This document shows, one piece after another, positions 1 to 7,433 of a DNA stretch of 12,409 nt. This DNA comes from an uncultured Actinomycetes bacterium. Its GTDB lineage: Bacteria; Actinomycetota; Thermoleophilia; Gaiellales; F1-60-MAGs149. The notes under the pieces were generated by a model. It was given only the letters and a program-made list of their open reading frames with translations, ran no database searches and was not told the DNA's origin. The stretch covers positions 1-12,409 of the forward strand of contig CAIQOY010000277.1 of assembly GCA_903873565.1 (NCBI GenBank). Direction: 5' to 3'. Position 1 is the first letter of the stretch, and each line of letters begins with the position of its first letter. The position numbers were made by a program, and so were the translations under genes.

Positions 1-1
1 C

Positions 2-1180
2 GCCCGCGCCGGCCTCGACGCCCGCGACCGGGCGCTGGCCGCGCGGCTCGCCGCCGGGACCGTGAAGGGGCGCCGGCTGCTCGACGCCGCCGTCCTCGCC
101 CTGGCCGACCGCGACCCCGTGAAGCTCGACCCGGTCAGCCGCGCCGTGGTGCGGCTCGGCGCCTGCCAGCTGCTCCTGCTCGACCGGGTCCCCGACCACG
201 CGGCGGTCTCCACCTCCGTGGACCTCGTGCGCCGGCGGGGCGGCGGCGGGGCAGCGGGGCTCGTGAACGCCCTCCTGCGCCGCGTCGCCGAGGGCGGCCG
301 CGACTGGGTCGCGGCCCTGCCCGACGCCACGCCGGCGGAGGCCGCGCTGCGCCGCTCCTACCCGGACTGGATCGCCGCGGCCTGGTGGGACGCCTACGGC
401 GCCGACGCGGCGCGGGCCCTGATGGACGCGGGCAACGAGCCGTCGGAGCTCGCGCTGCGGGTCAACGGCCTGCGCGCGCTTGCCGCGGAGCGGGTCGAGG
501 CGGAGCTCGCGGCGCTGGGGGCCGCGCTCGCCCGCGACCCCGAGGCGCCCGCGGCGCGCGTCGTGGAGGGCGCCGTCGACCTCGCCGCCACGCGCGCCTT
601 CGCCGACGGCGACCTCGTGCCGATGAGCCGCTCGGCGCAGCGGATCGCGCCCTTCCTCGGCGTCGAGCCCGGGATGCGCGTCCTCGACGCCTGCGCGGCG
701 CCCGGCGGCAAGGCGGGGCACCTCGCCGCGCTCCTGGGCGGCGGCACGGGCCTCGACTGCGTGGAGCGCGACCCCGGGCGCGCCCGCCAGCTCGCCGAGG
801 CCCTGGAGCGCCAGGGGGTGGAGGGGCACGACCTGCTGCCGATCGACGTGTTCCAGCTGCCGGCGGAGCGCACGGGCTACGACCGCATCCTCGTCGACGC
901 GCCCTGCACGGGCCTCGGCACGCTCGGCTCGCGGCCCGACCTGCGCTGGCGCCGGACGCCCGACGACGTCGAGCGCCTCGCGGCCCTGCAGCGCGGGATG
1001 GTCGACTTCCTCGTGCCGCGGCTCGCCCCCGGCGGCGCGCTCGTGCTGTCCCTCTGCACGCTCGGCACGGCCGAGGCGCAGGCGGCCGACGACCATCCGG
1101 TCGCGGCGCGGCTCGAGCTGCGCCCCGATCAGGGGGCCGGCGAGGGCTTCGTGGCGGTGCGCGTCAGCGCGTCCCCCTGA
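2..1180 (+). CDS. rsmB: 16S rRNA (cytosine-C5) methyltransferase RsmB, 5'-truncated by the window edge
   Basis: Methylates a cytosine at C5 in 16S rRNA using S-adenosylmethionine (family knowledge: C967 in E. coli). The frame is open from base 2, and residues before the GTG at 62 (GLDARDRALAARLAAGTVKG) already match the NusB-like N-terminal domain, so the true start lies upstream and 392 residues are visible. The NusB-like RNA-binding domain covers about residues 1-150. The Rossmann methyltransferase core follows, with SAM motif I VLDACAAPGGK at about 227 and motif IV DAPCTG (Cys302). Motif VI reads SLCTL (Cys352) rather than the usual STCS; both catalytic-pair cysteines are kept. The C-terminal tail after motif VI is short and lacks a clear EEN stretch, so this could be a slightly divergent RsmB. 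rpe follows after 24 bases, as often in actinobacteria. Confidence 0.93.
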   Translation, partial: ARAGLDARDRALAARLAAGTVKGRRLLDAAVLALADRDPVKLDPVSRAVVRLGACQLLLLDRVPDHAAVSTSVDLVRRRGGGGAAGLVNALLRRVAEGGRDWVAALPDATPAEAALRRSYPDWIAAAWWDAYGADAARALMDAGNEPSELALRVNGLRALAAERVEAELAALGAALARDPEAPAARVVEGAVDLAATRAFADGDLVPMSRSAQRIAPFLGVEPGMRVLDACAAPGGKAGHLAALLGGGTGLDCVERDPGRARQLAEALERQGVEGHDLLPIDVFQLPAERTGYDRILVDAPCTGLGTLGSRPDLRWRRTPDDVERLAALQRGMVDFLVPRLAPGGALVLSLCTLGTAEAQAADDHPVAARLELRPDQGAGEGFVAVRVSASP

Positions 1181-1204
1181 CGCCGCGGCTGCCATGATGC
1201 GCGC

Positions 1205-1906
1205 ATGGCGCGCGACGAGTCGTGGCTCACCGAGGTGCAGGTCTGCCCGTCGATCCTGGCGGCGGACTTCGGCGCGTTCCGGTCGCAGGTCGTCGAGCTG
1301 ATGGACGCGGGCGCCCGCACGTTCCACGTCGACGTCATGGACGGGCACTTCGTCCCCGTGATCACCTTCGGCCACGAGGTCGTCGAGGCGATCGCCGACG
1401 AGGTCCACAGCCGCGGCGGCGCGCTCGCAGTGCACATGATGGTGCAGGAGCCCGAGCGGCTGGCGGCCGACTACGCCAAGGCCGGCGCCGACTCGTTCAC
1501 GATCCACATCGAGGCCACGCGCGACATCCACCGCGCGCTCCAGATCGTCGAGGAGCTCGGGATGGTGCCGGGCGTCACGCTCAACCCGGCGACGCCCGTG
1601 GCCGCGATCGCGGAGGCCGCCCGCTACGCCCGCAACCTGCTCTGCATGAGCGTCAGCCCGGGCTGGGGCGGCCAGGCCTTCATCGGGGCCACCCTCGAGC
1701 GGCTCCCGCAGATCAGGGCCCTCGCCGGCGCCGGCGTCGGCGTGGAGGTCGACGGCGGCATCGGGCCCGACACGATCGTCGGGGTCTACGAGGCCGGGGC
1801 CAACCGCCTCACGGCGGGCTCGGCGATCTACCGCCAGCCCGACCCGGGCCAGGCGTACGCCGACCTCGTCGAGCGCGTGCGCGCCGCGGGCGCGACGATC
1901 GCCTGA
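1205..1906 (+). CDS. rpe: Ribulose-phosphate 3-epimerase
   Basis: Interconverts ribulose 5-phosphate and xylulose 5-phosphate in the cytosolic pentose phosphate pathway; ribulose 5-phosphate is also the RibB substrate of the operon downstream. The 233-residue TIM-barrel protein has the full family signature: CPSILAADF near the N-terminus, FHVDVMDGHFVP (His41 and Asp43), VHMM (His77), LNPATP, MSVSPGWGGQ (149-157) and EVDGGI (Asp183). His41, Asp43, His77 and Asp183 correspond to the metal and catalytic ligands known for the family. The N-terminus is about 8 residues longer than in many homologues. ATG 1205 is the only sensible in-frame start. No Shine-Dalgarno is visible; CATGAT lies 6 bases before the ATG and could be a weak leaderless -10 element. 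Whether it is cotranscribed with rsmB is not clear. Confidence 0.96.
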   Translation: MARDESWLTEVQVCPSILAADFGAFRSQVVELMDAGARTFHVDVMDGHFVPVITFGHEVVEAIADEVHSRGGALAVHMMVQEPERLAADYAKAGADSFTIHIEATRDIHRALQIVEELGMVPGVTLNPATPVAAIAEAARYARNLLCMSVSPGWGGQAFIGATLERLPQIRALAGAGVGVEVDGGIGPDTIVGVYEAGANRLTAGSAIYRQPDPGQAYADLVERVRAAGATIA

Positions 1907-1946
1907 GGCACACCTGTAGCCCGTCGGGACGCCGCTCGGCCGATCG

Positions 1947-1962
1947 TGCGACACTGGTCGCA
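1947..1962. promoter_or_regulatory. Palindrome overlapping the response-regulator start: possible operator
   Basis: TGCGAC-ACTG-GTCGCA is a perfect 6-bp inverted repeat with a 4-bp spacer. It ends on the first base of the ATG at 1962. It also covers GACACT (1950-1955), a weak -10-like element 6 bases before the start codon. A dimeric regulator bound here would block transcription or initiation, so autoregulation by the two-component system is possible, but this is inference from position alone. In such GC-rich DNA a short palindrome may also arise by chance. Confidence 0.35.
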
Positions 1963-2636
1963 TGCCCCCGGACGCCGGCATCCGCGTCCTCTACGTCGAG
2001 GACGACCCGCTGCTCGCCGAGATGCTGGCGGCCCGGCTGCGCGCCGAGCCGCGGATCGCGGACGTGGCCGCCTTCCGGACGCCGCGCGAGGCCACCGAGT
2101 CGCCGGCCGTGCGCCGGGCGGACGTCGCGCTGCTCGATCTCGCGCTCGGCCACGGCGCGCCCAGCGGCATCGACCTCGGGCTCGCGCTGCGCGCGAACCG
2201 GCCCGGCCTGCCGATCGTGATCCTCTCCCAGCACCGCGTGCCCCGCGTCGAGGACGCGCTGCCCGAGCGCGAGCGCTACCACTGGTCCTTCGTCCAGAAG
2301 GGCAGCAGCATGGGCGTCGGGCAGATCGTCGAGATCCTGGCGGAGGCCGTCGACGGCCGCACCCGCATCTCGACCGACTGGGAGACGCAGCCCGCGTCCG
2401 ACCTGCTGCTGCGCCTGACCCCGCGTCAGCGCGAGGTGATGACGCTCGCGGCGGCCGGCTACGACGCGCGCGCGATCGCCGAGCTCATCCACCTCTCGCA
2501 CGTCTCGGTGCGGCGCGAGCTCTCACGCGCCTACAAGGTGCTCGTCCCGGACCCGACCCCCGGCATGGACCTGCGCACGGCCGCGGTCATCGAGTACCTG
2601 CGGCTCTCGCCCGGCGCGGAGCCCGTCGCGGGCTGA
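1962..2636 (+). CDS. Response regulator, NarL/LuxR-like: receiver plus helix-turn-helix domain
   Basis: Cytosolic DNA-binding output of a two-component system, 224 residues. The receiver domain (about 7-130) begins RVLYVEDD with acidic residues Glu13-Asp15. The phosphoacceptor is Asp59 in ALLDLALG, followed by Ser89 (VILSQ) and Lys113 (FVQKGSS), so all conserved receiver positions are present. The output domain (about 149-215) opens with LTPRQREVMTLAAAGYDARAIAELI, the LuxR/GerE helix-turn-helix signature; its recognition-helix region HVSVRRELSRAYKVL is less typical than TVKNHxSxI. A histidine kinase gene begins on the last base of its stop codon (TGATG), so the pair is translationally coupled and almost certainly cognate. 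The target genes cannot be read from the sequence; the neighbouring ribD operon and the gene itself (palindrome at its start) are candidates by position only. Confidence 0.9.
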   Translation: MPPDAGIRVLYVEDDPLLAEMLAARLRAEPRIADVAAFRTPREATESPAVRRADVALLDLALGHGAPSGIDLGLALRANRPGLPIVILSQHRVPRVEDALPERERYHWSFVQKGSSMGVGQIVEILAEAVDGRTRISTDWETQPASDLLLRLTPRQREVMTLAAAGYDARAIAELIHLSHVSVRRELSRAYKVLVPDPTPGMDLRTAAVIEYLRLSPGAEPVAG

Positions 2637-3793
2637 TGCGCGGCCCCGGCGGCCCGCAGGGTTGGGGCAGGGACGCCATCCGGATCCTGCTCGGCCCGTG
2701 GCCGCTCTACCCGGTCGCGATCGTGCTCGTGATCCTGTTCAGCCTGCTGATCCGCAGCATCGTGCGCGTGCAGTCGCAGCCGGCCGGGGCGGCGCCCGTC
2801 GGCGGGATGATCCTCCCCGTTCTGGCGGTCGCGGTGGCCACGACGCTCGCCGTCATCGTGACCCTGCACCTCGTCCCGCGGCTGCTCGAGCGGATGGCGC
2901 CGCTCGGCGGACGGCCGCCGGGGCGGGCTCGATACCTGGTCACCCTGATCGTGGTCTGCGTGGCCTCGGCGGTGGCGCTCGTCCTCACGCGCTTCGGATA
3001 CGCGGATGGCGGCCCGCCGATCCAGCTGTCCCCGCTCGTGGTCACGGCCAACGCCGTGCTCGTCATCATCCTCGCGGTCTTCGCCACCAACGGGATCACC
3101 GCCTACGCCATCGACCGGCTGCGCCGCCAGGAGGAGGTGATCGTCGAGCAGCTCGACCTCGTGCGGCGCGAGCGCGCGAGCCTGCTCGAGGCGGAGGAGC
3201 GCGCGCGGGCGGAGACGGCCCGCTTCCTCCACGACGACATGCAGTCCACGCTCCTGCGGGCGACGCTGCGCCTCGTCGACCTCGAGCGGGAGCTGCCGGA
3301 TGACGAGGCGGCGCGCCTGCGCATCGCGATCGACGAGGTCGATCGCGTGCGGGAGGACGGCATCCGCGGGGCCAGCCGCCGGCTCGCACCGCCCCTCGTG
3401 AGCACGGGCCTGATCGTCGCGCTCGGCGAGCTGGCCGCCTCCTACGCCGACGTGATGGCGGTGGAAGTCGCGTTCGGGGACGAGGCGGCCGAGCGCTTCC
3501 GCATCGTCGAGGAGGGCGACCGGATCGCGCTGGCGGTGTACCGCGTCGCGGAGCAGGGGCTCCAGAACGCCCTCAAGCACGGTGCGGCGCGCAGGGCGAG
3601 GATCGAGGTCGACTGCGACGACCGGGTCGCCGTCGTTCGGGTCGTGGACGACGGTCGGGGCGTGGCGCCGGTCGCCGAGTCGGGAGCGGGGTCCGCGGTG
3701 ATCAGCGCGTGGGTGGACGACCTCGGTGGCTCCTGGTCGCTGACGGCGGCCGTGGGTGGCGGCGCCGTGCTCGAGGCGCGCATCGGCGGCTGA
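2636..3793 (+). CDS. Membrane sensor histidine kinase (HisKA_3-like), partner of the upstream regulator
   Basis: 385 residues, starting at the ATG that overlaps the regulator's TGA by one base. Four hydrophobic helices are evident at about 24-43, 58-80, 100-118 and 132-158, joined by short loops with no extracytoplasmic sensor domain, which suggests membrane-state or intramembrane sensing (inference). A charged coiled-coil linker (about 160-195) leads to the phosphoacceptor His199 in RFLHDDMQSTLL. The ATPase domain shows the N-box (Asn311 in LQNALKHG) and the D-box VVDDGRG (338-342). The usual GxGL lid is replaced by GAGSAVISAWVDDLGG, a weaker match. In HisKA_3 kinases the phosphatase motif is HDxxxQ; here the Gln lies one position early and Ser204 occupies the usual place, so phosphatase activity may differ. 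The signal is unknown. Confidence 0.88.
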   Translation: MRGPGGPQGWGRDAIRILLGPWPLYPVAIVLVILFSLLIRSIVRVQSQPAGAAPVGGMILPVLAVAVATTLAVIVTLHLVPRLLERMAPLGGRPPGRARYLVTLIVVCVASAVALVLTRFGYADGGPPIQLSPLVVTANAVLVIILAVFATNGITAYAIDRLRRQEEVIVEQLDLVRRERASLLEAEERARAETARFLHDDMQSTLLRATLRLVDLERELPDDEAARLRIAIDEVDRVREDGIRGASRRLAPPLVSTGLIVALGELAASYADVMAVEVAFGDEAAERFRIVEEGDRIALAVYRVAEQGLQNALKHGAARRARIEVDCDDRVAVVRVVDDGRGVAPVAESGAGSAVISAWVDDLGGSWSLTAAVGGGAVLEARIGG

Positions 3794-3829
3794 GCCCCGG
3801 CGGCGGGGGGCCGCGCTCCCCGGCTCGCC

Positions 3830-3835
3830 TACCCT
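3830..3835 (+). promoter_or_regulatory. Likely -10 element of the riboflavin operon (leaderless)
   Basis: TACCCT fits the actinobacterial TANNNT -10 consensus. It lies exactly 7 bases before the GTG at 3843, which would place the transcription start at the start codon. No -35 element is apparent 17 bases upstream. A short hairpin (arms GCGGC 3800-3804 and GCCGC 3810-3814) precedes it and could help end the upstream kinase transcript. Confidence 0.6.
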
Positions 3836-3842
3836 GTTCCCC

Positions 3843-4958
3843 GTGATCGACGACGCCGATCGCCCGCTCCTGGCCCGCGCGCTCGAGCTCGCCGAGCGCG
3901 GCGCCCGCACGGCCGCCCCGAACCCGCTCGTGGGCTGCGTGATCGCGCGCCACGGCACCGTGGTGGCCGAGGGCTTCCACGTGCGCCCGGGCGAGCGCCA
4001 CGCGGAGGCGATGGCGCTCGAGGTGGCGGCCGAGGGGGCGCGCGACGCCACCGTCTACGTGACGCTCGAGCCGTGCGCCCACCACGGCCGCACGCCGCCC
4101 TGCGCGGACGCCCTGGTGGCGGCCGGGGTGGGGCGCGTGGTGGTGCTGGCGGGCGATCCGGCGCCGCACGCCTCGGGCGCGGGTCTCCTGCGCCTCGCCG
4201 ACGCCGGCATCCCCGTCGACCTCGCGGACGACGACGACCCGCTGGCGGTCGCGGCGCGGCGGCAGAACGCGGGCTTCCGGACCTGGCACGCGCTCGGGCG
4301 GCCGCACGTGACCTACAAGGCCGCCCAGACCCTCGACGGGCGCACGGCGACGCGCGCGGGCGACAGCCGCTGGATCTCCGGCGAGGCCTCGCGCGCGCGG
4401 GTGCACGAGCTGCGGGCCCGGGCCGGGGCGGTCATGGTCGGCGCCGGCACGGCGCTGGCCGACGACCCCGAGCTGACCGCGCGCGACTGCGACCCGCCGG
4501 CCGAGCGCCAGCCCCTGCGCGTCGTCTGGGACCGGGCGCTGAGGATCGCGGAGGACTCGCGGCTGGCCCGGACGACGGAGCGCGGGCCGGTGCTCGTGCT
4601 CTGCACCCCCGGCGCGGACCCCGCGCGGCGCGCGGCGCTCGAGGCGGCCGGGGTGGAGGTGGCCGAGGCCGCCGACCTGGCGGCCGGGCTCGCGGTGCTG
4701 CACGCCCGTGCGGTGCAGACGGTGCTCTGCGAGGGCGGCCAGGGCCTCGCCGGTGCGCTGCTCGGTGCCGGGCTCGTCGACCGCATGCTGGTCGTGACCG
4801 CCCCGAAGCTGCTCGGCGACCCCGCGGCGCCCGGGCTGGTGGGCGCGACGGGGACGGTGGTGGGGCGGATGGACGAGGCGACCGGCCTGGTGGCGCTCGG
4901 CTGCGAACAGGTGGGCGAGGATCTGTGGATCGACGCGTGGCTCAGGGAGCCGCGCTGA
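3843..4958 (+). CDS. ribD: Bifunctional riboflavin biosynthesis protein RibD (deaminase/reductase)
   Basis: Performs the second and third steps of riboflavin synthesis: deamination of the pyrimidine made from GTP, then NADPH-dependent reduction of its ribosyl side chain. 371 residues, normal for RibD. The N-terminal cytidine-deaminase-like domain (about 1-145) has NPLVGCVI, the zinc ligands His53 (HAEA) and Cys78/Cys87 (PCAHHGRTPPC), with catalytic Glu55. The reductase domain (about 150-371) shows YKAAQTLDGRTA, WISGEASRARVHELRA, VGAGTALADDPELT and LCEGGQGLAGALL. Usual DPNPKVAGRG is loosened to DPAPHASGAG, a mild divergence. The GTG at 3843 is chosen because homology begins there and a TANNNT element sits 7 bases upstream; the frame is open further 5' but overlaps the kinase gene. 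First gene of the ribD-ribE-ribBA-ribH operon. Confidence 0.95.
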   Translation: MIDDADRPLLARALELAERGARTAAPNPLVGCVIARHGTVVAEGFHVRPGERHAEAMALEVAAEGARDATVYVTLEPCAHHGRTPPCADALVAAGVGRVVVLAGDPAPHASGAGLLRLADAGIPVDLADDDDPLAVAARRQNAGFRTWHALGRPHVTYKAAQTLDGRTATRAGDSRWISGEASRARVHELRARAGAVMVGAGTALADDPELTARDCDPPAERQPLRVVWDRALRIAEDSRLARTTERGPVLVLCTPGADPARRAALEAAGVEVAEAADLAAGLAVLHARAVQTVLCEGGQGLAGALLGAGLVDRMLVVTAPKLLGDPAAPGLVGATGTVVGRMDEATGLVALGCEQVGEDLWIDAWLREPR

Positions 4959-4960
4959 TC

Positions 4961-4965
4961 GGAGG
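4961..4965 (+). promoter_or_regulatory. Shine-Dalgarno of ribE
   Basis: GGAGG lies 7 bases before the GTG at 4973 and two bases after the ribD stop. It decides the GTG start and shows that this internal operon gene relies on ribosome binding, unlike the apparently leaderless ribD. Confidence 0.75.
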
Positions 4966-4972
4966 CCGAGAC

Positions 4973-5581
4973 GTGTTCACCGGGATCATCCAGGAGGTCG
5001 GCGAGGTGGCGGCGGTCGCGCCCGAGCCCAACGGGGCGCGGATCACCGTGCGCATGCCCGGGCTCGCGGCGGAGGTCGGCATGGGCGACTCGGTGGCCGT
5101 CAACGGCACCTGCCTGACCGCCGTCGAGCTCGGCCCCGAGCTGATCGCCTTCGAGGCGATGGGGGAGACGCTGGCGCGCACCACGACCGGCGCCCTCGCG
5201 CCGGGCAGCCGCGTCAACCTCGAGCCCGCGCTCAGGCCCACCGACCGCATGGGCGGCCACGTCGTGCAGGGGCACGTGGACGGCGTCGGCGAGGTGCGCG
5301 GGACGCGCCCGGACGGCATCGCCAAGGTCGTCGAGATCGCGGCGCCGCCGGAGGTGCTGCGCTACGTGGTCGAGAAGGGCTCGATCGCCGTCGACGGCGT
5401 GTCCCTGACCGTGTCGGCGGAGACGGACGGCGGCTTCGAGATCTGGCTGATCCCGCACACCTGCGAGGCCACCACCTTCGACGCGCTGGCGGCCGGCGAC
5501 CGCGTGAATCTGGAAGCCGACGTCCTTGCGAAGTACGTGGAGAGGCTGACGGGCGACCGCGGCGATGCTGCGGCCGGTTGA
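4973..5581 (+). CDS. ribE: Riboflavin synthase alpha chain
   Basis: Catalyses the last step, dismutation of two 6,7-dimethyl-8-ribityllumazine molecules to riboflavin and the pyrimidine recycled by RibH. 202 residues, typical length. The N-terminus is the diagnostic MFTGIIQEVGEV. Two homologous beta-barrel repeats are visible: about 1-88 with VNGTCLTAVEL, and about 89-190 with GGHVVQGHVDGVGEV and VDGVSLTVS. The family usually works as a trimer. It starts at GTG 4973 behind a good Shine-Dalgarno, 14 bases after ribD ends. This is the eubacterial ribC/ribE-type enzyme, unrelated to the RibH-like archaeal form. No oddities seen. Confidence 0.96.
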   Translation: MFTGIIQEVGEVAAVAPEPNGARITVRMPGLAAEVGMGDSVAVNGTCLTAVELGPELIAFEAMGETLARTTTGALAPGSRVNLEPALRPTDRMGGHVVQGHVDGVGEVRGTRPDGIAKVVEIAAPPEVLRYVVEKGSIAVDGVSLTVSAETDGGFEIWLIPHTCEATTFDALAAGDRVNLEADVLAKYVERLTGDRGDAAAG

Positions 5582-5593
5582 GCGGCCTTCCCG

Positions 5594-5599
5594 TACAGT
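5594..5599 (+). promoter_or_regulatory. Possible internal -10 element upstream of ribBA
   Basis: TACAGT matches TANNNT and lies in the 46-base ribE-ribBA gap. It would give a start near 5606 and a leader of about 22 bases. No convincing -35 is present at 17-18 bases. If active, ribBA-ribH could be expressed separately from ribD-ribE. Confidence 0.35.
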
Positions 5600-5627
5600 A
5601 GGAATCCGCCCCCGACCTGGGACCACG

Positions 5628-6929
5628 ATGCACACGCCCGAGCCCCCCTTCAGCCCCATCGAGGATGCCATCGAGGACATCCGCCGGGGCAAGATGATCA
5701 TCATCGTCGACGCGCCCGACCGCGAGAACGAGGGCGACCTGTGCATGGCCGCCGAGTTCGTCACGGCGGACGACATCAACTTCATGGCCACGCACGCGCG
5801 CGGCCTGGTCTGCCTGACCCTGACGCCCGAGCGCTGCGACGCGCTCGGCCTGCAGCCGATGGTCGCGCACAACGTGACCACCTACGAGACGGCCTTCACG
5901 GTCACGATCGAGGCCAAGGAGGGCATCTCGACCGGCATCAGCGCCGCCGACCGCGCGCACACCTGCCGCGTCGCCGTCGATCCGGAGAAGGGCGCGGACG
6001 ACATCCAGATGCCGGGCCACATCTTCCCGCTCCGGGCCCGCCCGGGCGGCGTGCTCGAGCGCACCGGCCAGACCGAGGCCTCGGTCGACATCGCGCGCCT
6101 CGCCGGCTGCACCCCCGCCGGCGTGATCTGCGAGGTGATGAACCCGGACGGCACCATGGCCCGCGTCGACGACCTCGCGCGCTTCAAGGACGAGCACGGG
6201 ATCAAGATCATCACCGTCGCGGACCTGATCGAGTACCGCCGCCGCACCGAGCAGCTCGTCGAGCGCGTCGCGGAGGTCAGCCTGCCGACCGCCTACGGCG
6301 ACTTCCACGCGATCGGCTACCGCGAGACCCTCCACGACAAGCAGCACCTGGCGCTGATCTACGGCGAGGTGGACGGCAAGCAGGACGTGCTGGTGCGCGT
6401 GCACTCCGAGTGCCTGACCGGCGACGTGTTCCACTCGCTGCGCTGCGACTGCGGCGAGCAGCTGGACCTCGCGATGCAGCAGGTCGTGCAGGCCGGCAGC
6501 GGCGTCGTGCTGTACATGGCCCAGGAGGGCCGCGGCATCGGGCTGCTCAACAAGCTGCGCGCCTACGAGCTGCAGGAGCAGGGCCGCGACACGGTCGAGG
6601 CCAACCTCGAGCTCGGCTTCATGGACGACCAGCGCGAGTACGGGATCGGCGCGCAGATCCTCGCCGACCTCGGCCTCTCGACGATCAAGATCCTGACCAA
6701 CAACCCCCGCAAGATCATCGGCCTCGAGGGCTACGGCCTGACGGTCACCGAGCAGATGCCGATCGAGGTCGAGCCGTCCGAGCACAACGAGGACTACCTG
6801 CGCGCCAAGCGCGAGAAGCTCGGCCACTCGCTGCACCACCAGCACATCAAGGCCGCCGACGAGCTGCCGGGCGAGCCGCCGCGGATGGTGGATCCGGCGG
6901 CGGGGGATCCGGCGGGCGCGGAGCGGTGA
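5628..6929 (+). CDS. ribBA: Bifunctional 3,4-dihydroxy-2-butanone 4-phosphate synthase / GTP cyclohydrolase II
   Basis: Makes both precursors of riboflavin: the four-carbon unit from ribulose 5-phosphate (RibB) and the pyrimidine from GTP (RibA). 433 residues. The RibB domain (about 8-205) has DRENEGDL (Glu33, Glu35), THARGLVCL, GHIFPLRA and AGVICEVMNPDGTMAR. At the position of E. coli RibB His153, a metal ligand, it has Gln148 (GQTEASVD). The RibA domain (about 210-405) has zinc ligands Cys262, Cys273 and Cys275, EGRGIGLLNK, REYGIGAQIL and TNNPRK. A polar tail of about 30 residues ends it, encoded partly by an 11-bp direct repeat. ATG 5628 is preferred because homology begins soon after; an in-frame ATG at 5565 would overlap ribE. 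There is no strong Shine-Dalgarno. It overlaps ribH by 4 bases. Confidence 0.95.
   Translation: MHTPEPPFSPIEDAIEDIRRGKMIIIVDAPDRENEGDLCMAAEFVTADDINFMATHARGLVCLTLTPERCDALGLQPMVAHNVTTYETAFTVTIEAKEGISTGISAADRAHTCRVAVDPEKGADDIQMPGHIFPLRARPGGVLERTGQTEASVDIARLAGCTPAGVICEVMNPDGTMARVDDLARFKDEHGIKIITVADLIEYRRRTEQLVERVAEVSLPTAYGDFHAIGYRETLHDKQHLALIYGEVDGKQDVLVRVHSECLTGDVFHSLRCDCGEQLDLAMQQVVQAGSGVVLYMAQEGRGIGLLNKLRAYELQEQGRDTVEANLELGFMDDQREYGIGAQILADLGLSTIKILTNNPRKIIGLEGYGLTVTEQMPIEVEPSEHNEDYLRAKREKLGHSLHHQHIKAADELPGEPPRMVDPAAGDPAGAER
6890..6915 (+). repeat. Short direct repeat in the ribBA 3' end
   Basis: GGATCCGGCGG occurs at 6890-6900 and again at 6905-6915, a 15-base period in frame. It encodes the DPAAGDPAG stretch of the RibBA tail. 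It looks like a local duplication in an unconserved linker and has no clear function. Confidence 0.6.
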
Positions 6930-7429
6930 CCGCCCCGGACGCCGCTGCGCCCCTGGTGGCGCCGGCGGGGAGCGTGCGGATCGACCCGGCCGCGGCCGGC
7001 CCCGGCGCGCGCGTGGCGATCGTGGCCGCCGAGTACCACACGGACATCGTGCAGCCGCTCGTCGACGGCGCCGTCGAGGAGTGCGTCGCGCGGGGCGTCG
7101 CCCCCGCCGACGTCGTGCTGGTGCCGGTGCCGGGCGCGTTCGAGGTCGGCCTGGCCGCGAAGGCCAGCGCCCAGGCGGGCTACGACGCCGTGATCGTGCT
7201 GGCCTGCGTGATCCGCGGCGACACGCCGCACTTCGAGTACGTCTCCGCCGAGGCGGCGCGTGGCGTCTCCGAGGCGGCGCTGCAGACCGGCGTGCCGGTG
7301 GCGTTCGGCGTGCTCACGGTGGAGACGCACGCGCAGGCCGTGGAGCGGATCGGCGGCTCCGAGGGCCACAAGGGGCGCGAGGCGGCCGCGGCCGCGCTCG
7401 ACCTCCTGGCTACGCTGCGCGCGCTCTGA
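6926..7429 (+). CDS. ribH: 6,7-dimethyl-8-ribityllumazine synthase (riboflavin synthase beta chain)
   Basis: Condenses the ribitylamino-pyrimidine from the RibD branch with the RibB product to give the lumazine used by RibE; the family forms pentamers or 60-subunit capsids. 167 residues, starting at a GTG that overlaps the ribBA stop (GTGA), so translation is coupled. Core motifs are RVAIVAAEYHTDIV (the aromatic substrate-stacking residue is Tyr where Phe or Trp is common), VPVPGAFEVGLAAK, VIRGDTPHFEY (His102, equivalent to the catalytic His88 of B. subtilis) and PVAFGVLTVET. The first 30 or so residues are an Ala/Pro-rich extension outside the conserved fold. It is last in the operon and convergent with rpmB; a hairpin lies just after its stop. 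Confidence 0.96.
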   Translation: MTAPDAAAPLVAPAGSVRIDPAAAGPGARVAIVAAEYHTDIVQPLVDGAVEECVARGVAPADVVLVPVPGAFEVGLAAKASAQAGYDAVIVLACVIRGDTPHFEYVSAEAARGVSEAALQTGVPVAFGVLTVETHAQAVERIGGSEGHKGREAAAAALDLLATLRAL

Positions 7430-7433
7430 CGCT

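Noticed and set aside
5565..5627. Upstream in-frame ATG at 5565 as the ribBA start
   Set aside because: It would overlap ribE by 17 bases, adds unconserved residues, and a -10-like element lies between it and ATG 5628.
4313..5881. Long antisense open frame across ribD, ribE and ribBA
   Set aside because: It lies opposite three well-identified genes, its translation is low-complexity Arg/Ala/Ser-rich without family motifs, and long antisense frames are expected at this GC content.
5232..6845. Antisense frame opposite ribBA that looks Leu/Val/Asp-rich
   Set aside because: The composition is the predictable complement of ribBA codons, and no start signal or motif supports it.
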